Assembly: GCF_035917575.1 (NCBI RefSeq) | Contig: NZ_CP109090.1 | Coordinates: 4,216,001 to 4,280,000, forward strand | Direction: 5' to 3' | Origin: Streptomyces sp. NBC_01788 | Lineage (GTDB): Bacteria > Actinomycetota > Actinomycetes > Streptomycetales > Streptomycetaceae | DNA: 64,000 bases | In this document: one piece after another, positions 44,742 through 57,055 of the stretch | Layout: every line of letters starts with the position of its first letter | How positions within the stretch are numbered: the first letter of the stretch is position 1 | Translations under genes and position numbers: made by a program | Notes under the pieces: model-generated | Database searches by the model: none | What the model saw: only the letters and a program-made list of their open reading frames with translations | What the model was told of the DNA's origin: nothing

Positions 44742-46100
44742 CTACTGCACGGTGTGCTCGTCGGCCACGGCCAGCGCGGTGTCCAGCGCCGCCAGGCCCT
44801 CCTTCAGCTCGGCCTCGGTCGCGTTGCACGGCGGGACGACGTGCGTGCGGTTCATGTTGATGAAGGGCCACAGGCCGTTCGCCTTCGCGGCGGCGCCGAA
44901 GGCCGCCATGGGGGCGTTCGCCTCACCGGCCGCGTTGTACGGCACCAGCGGCTCGCGGGTCTCGCGGTTCCTCACCAGTTCAAGGGCCCAGAACATGCCC
45001 GTGCCGCGCACCTCGCCGACGCTCGGGTGCCGTTCGGCCAGCTCGCGCAGCCCCGGCTCCACGACCTCGGCGCCGAGCCGCTTGGCGTTCTCGACGACGC
45101 CCTCCTCGGTCATCACGTTGATCGTCGCGACGGCCGCCGCGCACGCCAGCGGGTGCCCGGAGTACGTCAGGCCGCCGGGGTAGGCCCGCTTGCCGAAGGT
45201 CTCCGCGATCTTCCCGGAGATGGCGACGCCGCCCAGCGGCACGTATCCCGAGTTCACGCCCTTGGCGAAGGTCATCAGGTCCGGCACGACGTCGAAGAGG
45301 TCCGCCGCGAACCACTCACCGGTACGCCCGAAGCCGGCCATGACCTCGTCCAGGACGAAGACGATCCCGTACTTGTCGCACAGCTCGCGCACCCCGGCCA
45401 GGTAGCCGGGCGGGGGCACCATGATCCCGGCGGTGCCGGGGATGGTCTCCAGGATGATCGCGGCGATGGTCGCCGGGCCCTCGAAGGCGATCGTCGCCTC
45501 CAGGTGCTCGAGGGCCCGCGCGCACTCCTGCTCCTCGGTCTCGGCGTAGAACCGGGAGCGATAGAGGAACGGCGCCCAGAAGTGCACCACACCCGCCGAG
45601 CCGGCGTCCGACGCCCAGCGCCGCGGGTCGCCGGTGATGTTGATGGCCTGCTGCGTGCCGCCGTGGTACGAGCGGTACGCCGAGAGCACCTTGGGGCGCC
45701 CGGTGTGCAGCCGTGCCATGCGCACCGCGTGCTCGACGGCGTCCGCGCCGCCGTTGGTGAAGAAGATCTTGTCCAGGTCGCCCGGTGTCCGCTCGGCGAT
45801 CAGCCGCGCCGCCTCGGACCTGGCCTCGATGGCGAACGCCGGCGCGAACGTGGCCAGGGTGGCGGCCTGCTCCTGTATCGCGGCGACGACCTTGGGGTGC
45901 TGGTAGCCGATGTTGGTGAAGACGAGTCCGCTGGTGAAGTCCAGGAAACGCTTGCCGTCGTAGTCCCAGAAGTAGGACCCTTCGGCACCGGCCACGGCCG
46001 GCGGGTCGATGAGGTCCTGGGCGGACCAGGAGTGGAACACGTGCGCCCGGTCCGCGGCCTTGACGACTGCGCCGGCTTCGGGATTCGGCTGAGGGGTCAT
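44742..46100 (-). CDS. class III PLP-dependent aminotransferase
   Basis: A 452-residue omega-type aminotransferase. It shows 'KIFFTNGGADAVEHAVRMAR', 'YRSYHGGTQQAINITGDPRR', 'VFVLDEVMAGFGRTGEWFAA', the Schiff-base lysine in 'MTFAKGVNSGYVPLGGV' and 'YPGGLTYSGHPLACAAAVAT'. Such enzymes use amines, beta-alanine, taurine or 4-aminobutyrate as donors with pyruvate or 2-oxoglutarate. TACCCT lies 7 bases before ATG 46100 on the minus strand, so translation is probably leaderless; ATG 46121 is the alternative. The neighbouring GntR regulator suggests induced catabolic use. Confidence 0.88.
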   Translation of the reverse strand: MTPQPNPEAGAVVKAADRAHVFHSWSAQDLIDPPAVAGAEGSYFWDYDGKRFLDFTSGLVFTNIGYQHPKVVAAIQEQAATLATFAPAFAIEARSEAARLIAERTPGDLDKIFFTNGGADAVEHAVRMARLHTGRPKVLSAYRSYHGGTQQAINITGDPRRWASDAGSAGVVHFWAPFLYRSRFYAETEEQECARALEHLEATIAFEGPATIAAIILETIPGTAGIMVPPPGYLAGVRELCDKYGIVFVLDEVMAGFGRTGEWFAADLFDVVPDLMTFAKGVNSGYVPLGGVAISGKIAETFGKRAYPGGLTYSGHPLACAAAVATINVMTEEGVVENAKRLGAEVVEPGLRELAERHPSVGEVRGTGMFWALELVRNRETREPLVPYNAAGEANAPMAAFGAAAKANGLWPFINMNRTHVVPPCNATEAELKEGLAALDTALAVADEHTVQ

Positions 46101-46316
46101 GCGGCCGAGGGTAAACGGCATGGGCGGGGGCGCGACATCGGCGCCCTGTCTGTGGACGCGGGGTTTTAGCGACAGGTTGTCGGGAGGGGGACCGCGCGGG
46201 TCGGACCTGTTACGGAACCGTAGACGCCGGGTCGCCCGGCCGTCCGGGCCGCCGCACTATTCTCGGTCTGACGCACAGGAGCCGTATCGGGGGATATCGG
46301 GGGAGGCGGTTCGGCG

Positions 46317-48623
<2,307 letters not shown>

Positions 48624-48629
48624 CCGGAG

Positions 48630-49379
48630 TCAGCGTGGTTCAGGCGGTCGCTGCCGGGGCATGTTCGGCCGTGCGGCGCCCGGCGGCAGCGGCAGGCGCC
48701 CGTGCCCGCCACCCGGCTCGGACCGCCCGGCGGTCCCGGGCCCCGCCGCCTGGAGCCCCATCGGCGCCGAGCCGATACGGAACTCCACCATCCAGTCCGC
48801 CGTCTCCGTGCGCACCAGCTCCGTGACGTCCTCCGAGAACCGCCGCAGCACCCCCAGGCACCGCTCGGCGGCCTCACCGGCCGTCCCCTCCGCCGGGCCC
48901 AGGACCTCCCGTACGTTCTCGGACGCCCAGTCGAACTGCAGCGCCTGCAACCGGCGCTGCACGGCCTGCGCGGTCGCCACGTCCCGCATCCACCCCGCCG
49001 TCACCCCGAAGTACCGGTCGATCCCCACACACGCCACGCACAGCAGCAGCGCCACATACCCCCACGGCGCCGCGCCCCCGGCCGCCCCGGTCAGATCGAG
49101 CAGCGGCAGCGCCGCCCCGGTCACCGCCCCCACCGCGGCCCCGACCCGCAGCGCACGGGCCCCGCGCCGCTTCCACACCCGCTCCCCGAGATACCAGGCC
49201 ACAGTCTGCAGCGCCCCCCGCTCCACCCAGCGGTACAGCTCGTCCAGCCGCTGCGCGGGCTCGCCCCAGTCGCCGAGCGGGAACGGCCGCCCGGTCAGAT
49301 CGCCCGGCCGCAGCCCGGCCGCCCCGTCGCCCCGCCCGTCCTGCGGCGGACGCTCGGGCTGCATCTCCGGCTGACCCAC
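48630..49379 (-). CDS. SLATT-like two-helix membrane protein
   Basis: A 249-residue protein with two membrane helices (about 88-103 and 111-130; 'VGAVTGAALPLLDL', 'WGYVALLLCVACVGIDRYF') followed by a helical domain ('AVQRRLQALQFDWASENVRE', 'DVTELVRTETADWMVEFR'), the layout of SLATT domains. SLATT proteins are known elsewhere as membrane effectors beside nucleotide-signal defence enzymes; here no cyclase or SLOG gene is adjacent, and the protein is widespread in Streptomyces, so another role is likely. GTG 49379 is chosen because AGGGAG lies 7 bases upstream; ATG 49364 is the alternative. It is convergent with the kinase gene, 6 bases apart. Confidence 0.7.
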   Translation of the reverse strand: MGQPEMQPERPPQDGRGDGAAGLRPGDLTGRPFPLGDWGEPAQRLDELYRWVERGALQTVAWYLGERVWKRRGARALRVGAAVGAVTGAALPLLDLTGAAGGAAPWGYVALLLCVACVGIDRYFGVTAGWMRDVATAQAVQRRLQALQFDWASENVREVLGPAEGTAGEAAERCLGVLRRFSEDVTELVRTETADWMVEFRIGSAPMGLQAAGPGTAGRSEPGGGHGRLPLPPGAARPNMPRQRPPEPR

Positions 49380-49634
49380 CCGGCACTCCCTACTGATCAC
49401 GGTCCGTGACGCTGGCTCACACGCCGGACCCTTCCTACCCCCCAACGGGTGGCGAGGCGCCTGGGAGCACGGCTTTTCCGCTCGTAAGAGGGCCTTGATC
49501 AGGTACAGGGCTCATCCAGGACTCATTCGAAAGAGTGGCGGGGCGCTGCCTGCCCGGACCACGTAGGCTCGTGCCAGCGGGGAACCGGTCCCTCGGCCCC
49601 CGCCCGGACAGCCGTACGAGAGCAGGAGCTGATC

Positions 49635-49979
49635 GTGATTCCCGGTGGTGGCCAGCCCAACATGCAGCAGCTGCTCCAGCAGGCCCAGAAGATGCAGCAG
49701 GACCTTCAGCGGGCCCAGGAGGAGCTGGCGCGGACCGAGGTCGACGGGCAGGCGGGCGGCGGTCTGGTGATGGCCACCGTCACCGGCGCCGGCGAGCTGC
49801 GCGCGCTGAAGATCGACCCCAAGGCGGTGGACCCGGAGGACACCGAGACCCTCGCCGACCTGATCATCGCCGCCGTCCAGGCGGCCAACGAGAACGCTCA
49901 GACCCTCCAGCAGCAGAAGCTCGGTCCGCTGGCCCAGGGCCTGGGCGGCGGCACCGGAATCCCCGGGCTGCCTTTCTGA
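49635..49979 (+). CDS. YbaB/EbfC nucleoid-associated protein
   Basis: A 114-residue YbaB-family DNA-binding protein ('[20 protein letters not shown]', '[17 protein letters not shown]', '[17 protein letters not shown]'). It forms dimers that bind DNA without strong sequence preference. As in most bacteria it is next to recR (58 bases upstream), usually downstream of dnaX. GTG 49635 follows AGAGCAGGAG. TAGGCT at 49564-49569 may be a -10 element. Confidence 0.92.
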   Translation: MIPGGGQPNMQQLLQQAQKMQQDLQRAQEELARTEVDGQAGGGLVMATVTGAGELRALKIDPKAVDPEDTETLADLIIAAVQAANENAQTLQQQKLGPLAQGLGGGTGIPGLPF

Positions 49980-50037
49980 GAAGGCCGCCGGGCAACTACC
50001 GTACGTACCGAAGCGATCCAGGAAGGGCGGCAGTCCG

Positions 50038-50637
50038 TTGTACGAAGGCGTGGTCCAGGACCTCATCGACGAGCTCGGGCGGCTGCCCGGCGTCGGTCCC
50101 AAGAGCGCGCAGCGGATCGCCTTCCACATCCTGCAGGCGGAACCGGCGGACGTACGGCGGCTCGCCCAGGCCCTGCTCGAGGTGAAGGCGAAGGTCCGCT
50201 TCTGCGCGACCTGCGGCAACGTCGCGCAGGAGGAGCTGTGCGGGATCTGCCGCGACAGCCGCCGCGACCTCTCGGTCATCTGTGTGGTCGAGGAGCCGAA
50301 GGACGTCGTCGCCATCGAGCGCACCCGTGAGTTCCGCGGCCGTTACCACGTCCTCGGCGGGGCGATCAGCCCCATCGAGGGCGTCGGCCCGGACGACCTG
50401 CGCATCCGGGAACTCCTGGCCCGTCTGGCGGACGGCACGGTCACCGAGCTGATCCTGGCCACGGACCCGAATCTCGAAGGCGAGGCGACGGCGACGTACC
50501 TCGCCCGCATGATCAAGCCCATGGGCCTGAAGGTCACCCGCCTGGCCAGCGGCCTCCCGGTGGGCGGTGACCTGGAATACGCGGACGAGGTCACCCTCGG
50601 CCGCGCCTTCGAGGGGAGACGACTCCTAGATGTCTGA
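50038..50637 (+). CDS. recR: recombination mediator RecR
   Basis: A 199-residue protein of the RecFOR gap-repair pathway. It has a helix-hairpin-helix ('[20 protein letters not shown]'), a four-cysteine zinc finger ('[19 protein letters not shown]') and a Toprim domain ('[20 protein letters not shown]', '[20 protein letters not shown]'), and a C-terminal Walker-B-like region. The start is TTG 50038 preceded by AGGAAGGG, an uncommon codon that is the only one giving the usual N-terminus ([12 protein letters not shown]). It overlaps the next gene by 8 bases. Confidence 0.96.
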   Translation: MYEGVVQDLIDELGRLPGVGPKSAQRIAFHILQAEPADVRRLAQALLEVKAKVRFCATCGNVAQEELCGICRDSRRDLSVICVVEEPKDVVAIERTREFRGRYHVLGGAISPIEGVGPDDLRIRELLARLADGTVTELILATDPNLEGEATATYLARMIKPMGLKVTRLASGLPVGGDLEYADEVTLGRAFEGRRLLDV

Positions 50638-51289
50638 CGCCACGCTGCACGCCACCAGCCAGAACCCGGACGACTTCGCGGTCCAGATCGCCGACCAGGT
50701 GGAGAGCTTCCTGGTCGCGGTCACCGAGGTCGCCAAGGGCGACGAGCCGGACTCGGCGGTGCCCTTCCTGCTGCTGGAGGTCTCCCAGCTGATGCTGGCC
50801 GGCGGCCGGCTCGGCGCGCACGAGGACATCGTCCCCGACGAGCGCTACGAACCCGACCCCGGTCCGGAGCCGGACGTGGACCAGCTCCGCGAGAACCTCG
50901 CGCGCCTGCTGGAGCCGATCGACGTCTACTCCGAGGTCTTCGACCCCTACGAGCCGCGCCGGGCGCCCGTGCCGGCCCGTATCTCCGACGACCTGGCGGA
51001 CGTCATGGCCGACCTGCGGCACGGCATGGCCCACTACCGCGCGGGCCGCACCACCGAGGCCCTGTGGTGGTGGCAGTTCTCCTACTTCTCCAACTGGGGT
51101 TCCACGGCCTCCGCCACCCTGCGCGCCCTGCAGTCCCTGGTCGCCCACGTCCGCCTCAACCAGCCCCTGGAGGAGCTGGACGGCCTGGACACCGACCAGG
51201 GCATGGGCGACGAGACCCTGGAGTTCGAGGCCGGCAAGGTCATGGCACAGGAGATCGCGGACCCACTGGGCCTGCGCCGCGCGCGCTGA
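50630..51289 (+). CDS. DUF5063 domain protein
   Basis: A 219-residue acidic soluble protein of the DUF5063 family ('[20 protein letters not shown]', '[20 protein letters not shown]', '[20 protein letters not shown]'). It is translated together with recR (8-base overlap) and the pair is conserved in Streptomyces as I recall, so a part in DNA repair or replication is possible but not shown. No catalytic motif or membrane segment is visible. Confidence 0.85.
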   Translation: MSDATLHATSQNPDDFAVQIADQVESFLVAVTEVAKGDEPDSAVPFLLLEVSQLMLAGGRLGAHEDIVPDERYEPDPGPEPDVDQLRENLARLLEPIDVYSEVFDPYEPRRAPVPARISDDLADVMADLRHGMAHYRAGRTTEALWWWQFSYFSNWGSTASATLRALQSLVAHVRLNQPLEELDGLDTDQGMGDETLEFEAGKVMAQEIADPLGLRRAR

Positions 51290-51476
51290 GCGCCGGTGTG
51301 ACGCGGCGCACTTTCCGAGTGGCGTTCCGGTCCCTGGGCATGAGCCGTCTGACCAGCGGGCGCCGGGCATCTCACCATGCGATATCGCGAATGGGAAATT
51401 CGGACGCTCGATAGACTGAGCCGACCGCACCGCGTATGCGCGAGTGCGATGGACACGGACTGAGCGAGGAGCGCAC

Positions 51477-52754
51477 GTGGGCCTTGTCGTGCAGAAGTAC
51501 GGAGGCTCCTCCGTAGCCGATGCCGAGGGCATCAAGCGCGTCGCCAAGCGGATCGTGGAAGCCAAGAAGAACGGCAACGACGTGGTTGTCGTGGTTTCCG
51601 CGATGGGCGACACGACGGACGAGCTGATCGATCTCGCCGAGCAGGTTTCCCCGATGCCTGCCGGGCGCGAGCTCGACATGCTGCTGACCGCCGGAGAGCG
51701 GATCTCCATGGCCCTGCTGGCCATGGCGATCAAAAACCTGGGCAACAAGGCCCAGTCGTTCACCGGCAGCCAGGCAGGTGTCATCACCGACTCGGTGCAC
51801 AACAAAGCCCGGATCATCGACGTCACGCCGGGCCGCATCCGGACCGCGCTGGACGAGGGCAACATCGCCATCGTCGCCGGTTTCCAGGGCGTCAGCCAGG
51901 CGGGGAAGGACATCACCACGCTGGGGCGTGGCGGGTCCGACACCACCGCCGTGGCGCTCGCCGCCGCCCTCGACGCCGAGGTGTGCGAGATCTACACCGA
52001 CGTCGACGGCGTGTTCACCGCCGACCCGCGGGTGGTGGCGAAGGCCCGGAAGATCGACTGGATCTCCTTCGAGGACATGCTGGAGCTGGCCGCGTCCGGC
52101 TCCAAGGTGCTGCTCCACCGCTGTGTGGAGTACGCGCGCCGGTACAACATCCCGATCCACGTCCGCTCCTCCTTCAGCGGGTTGCAGGGCACGTGGGTCA
52201 GCAGCGAGCCGATTCAGCAAGGGGTCAAGAAGGTGGAGCAGGCCATCATCTCCGGTGTCGCACACGACACCTCCGAGGCCAAGATCACGGTCGTCGGCGT
52301 GCCCGACAAGCCCGGCGAGGCCGCCTCCATCTTCCGTACGATCGCCGATGCCGAGATCAACATCGACATGGTCGTGCAGAACGTGTCCGCCGCCGCCACC
52401 GGCCTGACGGACATCTCCTTCACGCTGCCCAAGGCCGAGGGCCGCAAGGCCATCGACGCGCTGGAGAAGAACAGGGCCGGCATCGGCTTCGACTCGCTGC
52501 GCTACGACGACCAGATCGGCAAGATCTCCCTGGTCGGCGCGGGTATGAAGACCAACCCGGGTGTCACCGCCGACTTCTTCACCGCGCTGTCCGACGCGGG
52601 CGTGAACATCGAGCTGATCTCGACCTCCGAGATCCGTATCTCGGTCGTCACCCGCCAGGACGACGTGCCGGGGGCCGTGCGCGCCGTGCACAGTGCCTTC
52701 GGGCTCGACTCCGACAGCGACGAGGCCGTCGTCTACGGAGGCACCGGGCGATGA
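51477..52754 (+). CDS. ask: aspartate kinase
   Basis: A 425-residue aspartokinase that phosphorylates L-aspartate, opening the route to lysine, diaminopimelate, threonine and methionine. The kinase domain (1-245) begins '[20 protein letters not shown]' and contains '[20 protein letters not shown]' and '[11 protein letters not shown]'; two ACT domains follow ('[20 protein letters not shown]', '[20 protein letters not shown]') and bind threonine and lysine. Actinobacterial genes of this kind often have an internal start for a separate beta subunit; ATG near 52077 or GTG codons near residue 250 could serve. GAGGAG precedes GTG 51477. It overlaps asd by four bases. Confidence 0.95.
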   Translation: MGLVVQKYGGSSVADAEGIKRVAKRIVEAKKNGNDVVVVVSAMGDTTDELIDLAEQVSPMPAGRELDMLLTAGERISMALLAMAIKNLGNKAQSFTGSQAGVITDSVHNKARIIDVTPGRIRTALDEGNIAIVAGFQGVSQAGKDITTLGRGGSDTTAVALAAALDAEVCEIYTDVDGVFTADPRVVAKARKIDWISFEDMLELAASGSKVLLHRCVEYARRYNIPIHVRSSFSGLQGTWVSSEPIQQGVKKVEQAIISGVAHDTSEAKITVVGVPDKPGEAASIFRTIADAEINIDMVVQNVSAAATGLTDISFTLPKAEGRKAIDALEKNRAGIGFDSLRYDDQIGKISLVGAGMKTNPGVTADFFTALSDAGVNIELISTSEIRISVVTRQDDVPGAVRAVHSAFGLDSDSDEAVVYGGTGR

Positions 52755-53851
52755 GCGACCGACCGACGCTCGCGGTCGTGGGAGCGACCGGAGCCGTCGG
52801 CACGGTCCTGCTCCGGATCCTGTCCCAGCGCGCGGACATCTGGGGTGACATCCGCCTGCTCGCCCTGCCTGCGGGCTCCCCGGGCTCTCACTCGCGTACG
52901 GCGGGCGGGGAGCCCGAGCGCGCGGTCGGCCGCAGGCTGGCCGTGCGCGGCGAGGAGGTCGAGGTGGCCGCGCTCGCCGAGGACGCCTTCGACGGGGTGG
53001 ACATCGCCCTGTTCGACCTCCCCGACGAGGCCGCCGCGCACTGGGCGCCGCTCGCCGCCGCCCGGGGCGCGGTGGTGGTCGACAACTCGGGCGCCTTCCG
53101 CGCGGATCCGGAGGTGCCGCTCGTGGTGCCCGAGGTCAACCCGCACGCGGTGCGGCGGCGGCCGCGCGGGATCGTCTCCAGCCCCCACTGCACCACCCTG
53201 TCCATGATCGTGGCGCTGGGCGCGCTGCACGCCGAGTTCGGCCTGCGCGAGCTGGTCCTCTCCTCGTACCAGGCGGTGAGCGGGGCCGGGGACGAGGGCG
53301 TGGAGACCCTGCGTCGGCAGCTGTCCCTGGTGGCGGGCACGGAGCTGGGGACCAGCCCCGGTGACGTGCGGCGGGCCGTCGGGGACGACACCGGTCCGTT
53401 CCCGGAGCCGGTGGCGCTGAACGTCGTGCCGTGGGCCGGGTCGCTGTGCGAGGAGGGCTGGTCCTCGGAGGAGATGAAGCTGCGGGACGAGTCCCGCAAG
53501 GTGCTCGGGCTGCCGCGGCTGCCGGTCGCCGTGACCTGCGTGCGCGTCCCGGTGGTCACCACGCACTCCCTGACCGTCCACGCCCGCTTCGAGGACGAGG
53601 TCACGGTCGGCAGGGCACGGGAGATCCTCGCCACAGCGCCCGGCGTGGTGCTCTACGACAACCCGGCCGCGGGCGAGTTCCCCACGCCCGCCGACGTGGT
53701 GGGCACCGATCCGACCTGGGTCGGGCGGGTGCGCCGGGCGCTGGACGATCCCACGGCGCTGGAGTTCTTCGTGTGCGGTGACAACCTGCGCAAGGGCGCG
53801 GCGCTGAACATCGCGCAAATCGCGGAGCTGGTGGCCGCCGAGGCACCGTGA
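52751..53851 (+). CDS. asd: aspartate-semialdehyde dehydrogenase
   Basis: A 366-residue enzyme that reduces aspartyl phosphate to aspartate semialdehyde. The NADP-binding start is '[19 protein letters not shown]', the catalytic cysteine is Cys147 in '[15 protein letters not shown]', and '[17 protein letters not shown]', '[16 protein letters not shown]' and '[18 protein letters not shown]' complete the family pattern. The active-site motif is SPHCTT instead of the usual NPNCTT, and an insertion rich in Gly, Ser and Arg lies near residue 45. Translationally coupled to ask by ATGA. A hairpin at 54014-54052 may end the operon. Confidence 0.93.
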   Translation: MSDRPTLAVVGATGAVGTVLLRILSQRADIWGDIRLLALPAGSPGSHSRTAGGEPERAVGRRLAVRGEEVEVAALAEDAFDGVDIALFDLPDEAAAHWAPLAAARGAVVVDNSGAFRADPEVPLVVPEVNPHAVRRRPRGIVSSPHCTTLSMIVALGALHAEFGLRELVLSSYQAVSGAGDEGVETLRRQLSLVAGTELGTSPGDVRRAVGDDTGPFPEPVALNVVPWAGSLCEEGWSSEEMKLRDESRKVLGLPRLPVAVTCVRVPVVTTHSLTVHARFEDEVTVGRAREILATAPGVVLYDNPAAGEFPTPADVVGTDPTWVGRVRRALDDPTALEFFVCGDNLRKGAALNIAQIAELVAAEAP

Positions 53852-54240
53852 CTCCTGTCGCACGGGACCGTCGCCGCCGGAAATACCGTGGCCAGGGGCC
53901 TTTCCGTTTGTAGGATCCATGTGAGAATCAAGTCGGCTGGTGGGCTGGGCCACTTGATCCATGCTGTTCGCTGTTCGGCGGCCGATGATTTGCCTCCCCG
54001 TCCTTTGCAACCGCGCGAAGGGCGGGGAGCGTCTTTGCGGTCGCCCTTCGCGGGCGTGGGGACGCTGCGGGGCGTGGGGACGTTCCGGCGATTCAGGCAT
54101 AGGGGATGAACGGGACGCATGAGGGCATACGAGGCGCATTTTGTGCCGCCTGCCACGAGAACGGCGCCGGACGTGTCACCTGGCGCAATCGACTTGCCCG
54201 GCACGTACAACCTCAGTGGGGGGAGACGTGTCCAACTGGC
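53852..54240. other. 389-base region before the sigma factor gene
   Basis: It contains a hairpin (CGCGAAGGGCG 54014-54024 with CGCCCTTCGCG 54042-54052) that may terminate the ask-asd operon, and a short direct repeat of GGCGTGGGGACG around 54053-54085. The sigma factor frame is open back to 54106, so some or all of 54106-54240 could be coding if an earlier start is used. No other gene was found. Confidence 0.45.
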
Positions 54241-54936
54241 GTGGCAGAGGTTCTCGAGTTCACCCCCAAGCTCTTCGAGCGGGCGGTATCCCCGGCGGCG
54301 ACCCGCGGCGCCGCCCTCCGACCGCCCCGCGCGGCGCTCCGTCCGCGCGTGCCCGGCGGCATGCCGGTGATCGCGCCCGTGCCCGCCGCGCGGCCAGCCC
54401 GCATACCCAGCCAGCGTGAGGCCGCCGAGGAGACCGCGGCGGCCGGCACCACCGTCGACCACCTCACCGAGACCTATCGCGCGCACTACCGGTCCCTGCT
54501 GGGCCTGGCCGCGCTCCTCCTCGACGACACCGCCTCCTGCGAGGACGTGGTCCAGGAGGCCTTCATCCGGGTCCACTCCGCCCGCAAACGCGTCCGGGAC
54601 CCGGAGAAGACCCTCGCCTATCTGCGGCAGACGGTCGTCAACCTCTCCCGCTCCGCCCTGCGTCGCCGCATCCTCGGCCTGAAGCTGCTGTCCAAGCCGA
54701 TGCCGGACATGGCCAGCGCCGAGGAGGGCGCCTACGACCAGCTGGAGCGCGACTCCTTGATCAAGGCGATGAAGGGCCTCCAGCGCCGTCAGCGCGAGGT
54801 CCTGGTGCTGCGCTACTTCGCGGACATGACCGAGGCGCAGGTCGCAGAGACCCTCGGCGTCTCGCTGGGCTCGGTCAAGGCCTACGGCTCGCGCGGCATC
54901 GCGGCGCTGCGGGTCGCGATGGGGGCGTCGGCATGA
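54241..54936 (+). CDS. SigE-type (ECF) RNA polymerase sigma factor
   Basis: A 231-residue ECF sigma factor. Region 2 is 'HYRSLLGLAALLLDDTASCE' with 'DVVQEAFIRVHSARKR' and region 4 'GLQRRQREVLVLRYFADMTE', 'VAETLGVSLGSVKAYGSRGI', typical of the actinobacterial SigE-like subgroup. Residues 1-75 before region 2 are a variable basic/Pro/Ala extension. The start is uncertain: GTG 54241 (GGGGGAGA about 14 bases upstream), ATG 54106 or ATG 54361. The stop overlaps the next gene's start as ATGA, marking that gene as a likely regulator of this sigma factor. Confidence 0.85.
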   Translation: MAEVLEFTPKLFERAVSPAATRGAALRPPRAALRPRVPGGMPVIAPVPAARPARIPSQREAAEETAAAGTTVDHLTETYRAHYRSLLGLAALLLDDTASCEDVVQEAFIRVHSARKRVRDPEKTLAYLRQTVVNLSRSALRRRILGLKLLSKPMPDMASAEEGAYDQLERDSLIKAMKGLQRRQREVLVLRYFADMTEAQVAETLGVSLGSVKAYGSRGIAALRVAMGASA

Positions 54937-56096
54937 GGAAGCACGACGAGGACCGCGACACGTACGAGGAACATGAACCCGACGCGTCGCCCGAGCCGCA
55001 TCATCAAGAGCACACGTCATCGCACGCTGGGAACGGAACCGTGAACCACAGCCCCGACGAACTCGGCCCGGACGGGCTCGACTCGGACGAGCTGGCACTG
55101 CGCAGGATGCTGCACGACGCGGTCCAGGACGTCGAGCCACGGGACGGCACACTGGACCACCTGCGGCGCGCGGTCCCGGCGCGGCGGGCCCGCAAGCGGC
55201 AGGCCGTCGTCGGCATGGCGGCCGCCGCCCTGTTCGTCGGCACCGCCATCCCCGCCCTCGTGCACGTCTCCAACACCGCCGCCTCCGACGCCAACCCGGC
55301 CATCGCGGGCCAGGCCTCACAGGCCCAGGGCGACGCGGGCCAGGGCAAGGGCCCGGACGGCGGCGAGAGCGCCATCGGCGGCTCCTCGGGCAAGGCCGCC
55401 GGCGAGGGTACGAAGGACCGGAAGGACGACAGCAAGGGCGGCCCGAGCAGCGCAGCCGACAGCGGACCCACCGGTGGTCCGGACAGCCCCGCGGCCGACC
55501 CGGGCGGCGACACCCCGGTGTGCGAGGCCTCCCAGCTCGGCTCCGCCACCGCCACCGTCGACGCCCCCGACTCGGCCGGTGTCGTCTACGGCACCTTCCA
55601 CGTCACCAACGTCTCCGGCGGCAGTTGCCGGGTCGGCGGCTCAGGCTCGGTGGGCACCCTCGCGCAGGGCGCGGCCGACGCCACCAGGATCACCGTGGTC
55701 GACCACACCTCCGGCGACGCGGCGGCCGGACTCCCCGACCCCTCCACCGAGGTGCCCGGGCTGGTCCTGCCGTCCGGCTCGGCGTACGAGGTGAAGTTCG
55801 CCTGGGTGCCCTCCCAGACCTGTCCGACCACCGGCGGCGGCAGCAGCACCGGCGGCAACGAGACCGGCGGACCCTCGTCCGATCCGTCCCCCACCCAGGG
55901 CGTCAGCACCACGGGCGCCACGACCACGGGCGGCGACTCCGGCGTCTCCACCCAGATGCTCCTGACGGACGGCACGGCCGACGGCGGCGTCGTGGTCTCC
56001 CACACCCCGGAGGCCGGCTCGCCCTCGGCGTCGGTGACGGTGACGAACGCGTGTGCGGGGACGATCTACCGGACCGGGGTGCTTCCGGCGTCGTAG
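54933..56096 (+). CDS. membrane protein coupled to the sigma factor, putative anti-sigma
   Basis: A 387-residue protein with a charged cytoplasmic part (1-90, 'SDELALRRMLHDAVQDVEP'), one membrane helix (about 90-110, 'AVVGMAAAALFVGTAIPALV') and an extracellular half with a Gly/Ser/Thr-rich linker, four cysteines ('TPVCEASQ', 'GSCRVGG', 'SQTCPTTG', 'TNACAGT') and a beta-rich fold. Its four-base overlap with the sigma gene suggests it holds the sigma factor at the membrane, but no zinc-binding HxxxCxxC motif is present, so it is not a ZAS-type anti-sigma factor. The extracellular half could sense wall or redox state. Confidence 0.7.
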   Translation: MRKHDEDRDTYEEHEPDASPEPHHQEHTSSHAGNGTVNHSPDELGPDGLDSDELALRRMLHDAVQDVEPRDGTLDHLRRAVPARRARKRQAVVGMAAAALFVGTAIPALVHVSNTAASDANPAIAGQASQAQGDAGQGKGPDGGESAIGGSSGKAAGEGTKDRKDDSKGGPSSAADSGPTGGPDSPAADPGGDTPVCEASQLGSATATVDAPDSAGVVYGTFHVTNVSGGSCRVGGSGSVGTLAQGAADATRITVVDHTSGDAAAGLPDPSTEVPGLVLPSGSAYEVKFAWVPSQTCPTTGGGSSTGGNETGGPSSDPSPTQGVSTTGATTTGGDSGVSTQMLLTDGTADGGVVVSHTPEAGSPSASVTVTNACAGTIYRTGVLPAS

Positions 56097-56166
56097 TGAC
56101 CCGGCAGGCAACGTTTGCCCCGTCGCCCGGCAGGCGCGCTCGCCGGAACAGGCCCCGGGGAGCCGG

Positions 56167-56973
56167 TCAGGCGCCGGACGCGCCGCTCGACGCGGGCGCC
56201 GACACCGGCGCCTGCTCGGGCGCGAGCCCCAGCTCCGCGTCCCGTGCGGCCTCCACCTCGCGGCGCAGCAGCCGGAACCACATGAAGACCACGAAGCCGG
56301 CGAAGACGAACCACTCGCCGGTGTAGCCGAGGTTCTGGAACGCCTTCAGGTCGAGCCCGGTGTTGTCCGGGGCCTTCGCCGGTACCGCCGTCATCCCGGC
56401 ATCGGCGTGGTTGAGGGTGACCCACGCGTCGTACACGGGGTACGGCACGAGGTTCACCAGCGAGGCCGCGCTGATCGCCGCGGTCTGCCCGGACGGCAGC
56501 CCGCCCCGGGCGCTGACCCCGTTGTCACCCGGCGTCTCCGACGCCTGGAGCGCTCCGGTGACCGCGACCTCGCCCGTGGGCGGCGCCGGGACCCCGGCCG
56601 CGTCCGGCTTTCCGGGCAGCCAGCCGCGGACGACCGGCAGCGCCTTGCCGGAGTCGGTGCGCAGCAGCGTCAGCACGTAGTACCCGGCCCTGCCGTCCAG
56701 ATCGCGGTCCGGGACCAGCAGCTGATCGGCGTACCGGCCGGCCGCGGTGGTCTGCATGCCGGACGTGCGCTTGTCGACGGGCAGCAGCCGGTCAAGCGGG
56801 CGCGGCGCCTCCTTGCGGTAGGAGGCGGCCTGCTCGGTCGCGGTCCGGTGGTCCTGCACTCGCGCCTCGAACCGGCTCAGCTGCCAGGACCCCATGAACA
56901 CGCAGAAGGGGATGGCGAGCAGCACGAAGACGTTGATGCCCCACCAGCGAGGTGTCAGCAGAAACCGGTACAC
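56167..56973 (-). CDS. SURF1-family cytochrome oxidase assembly protein
   Basis: A 268-residue SURF1 protein: N-terminal helix ('GINVFVLLAIPFCVFMGSWQ' then 'LSRFEARV'), the periplasmic core ('GYYVLTLLRTDSGKALPVVR', 'GWLPGKPDAAG'), and a second helix near the end ('EWFVFAGFVVFMWFRLLRRE'). In other bacteria SURF1 helps insert haem a into cytochrome c oxidase. GTG 56973 is the start; TACCGT at 56981-56986 (minus strand) is 7 bases upstream, so the message is probably leaderless. No oxidase gene is adjacent in the window. Confidence 0.88.
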   Translation of the reverse strand: MYRFLLTPRWWGINVFVLLAIPFCVFMGSWQLSRFEARVQDHRTATEQAASYRKEAPRPLDRLLPVDKRTSGMQTTAAGRYADQLLVPDRDLDGRAGYYVLTLLRTDSGKALPVVRGWLPGKPDAAGVPAPPTGEVAVTGALQASETPGDNGVSARGGLPSGQTAAISAASLVNLVPYPVYDAWVTLNHADAGMTAVPAKAPDNTGLDLKAFQNLGYTGEWFVFAGFVVFMWFRLLRREVEAARDAELGLAPEQAPVSAPASSGASGA

Positions 56974-57055
56974 GCCCTCAACGGTACGGTGCCGGACGCC
57001 GCGCCCCGGTCGCGGGGTCGGGCCCGGCAGCGCGCCGGGGGGACGGGACGCAGGG

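Noticed and set aside
41503..44871. A continuous 1122-codon minus-strand frame joining the glycosyltransferase to upstream sequence
   Set aside because: The N-terminal 313 codons lie out of frame over the GntR gene and look like shadow sequence; the real start is ATG 43932 with GntR coupling.
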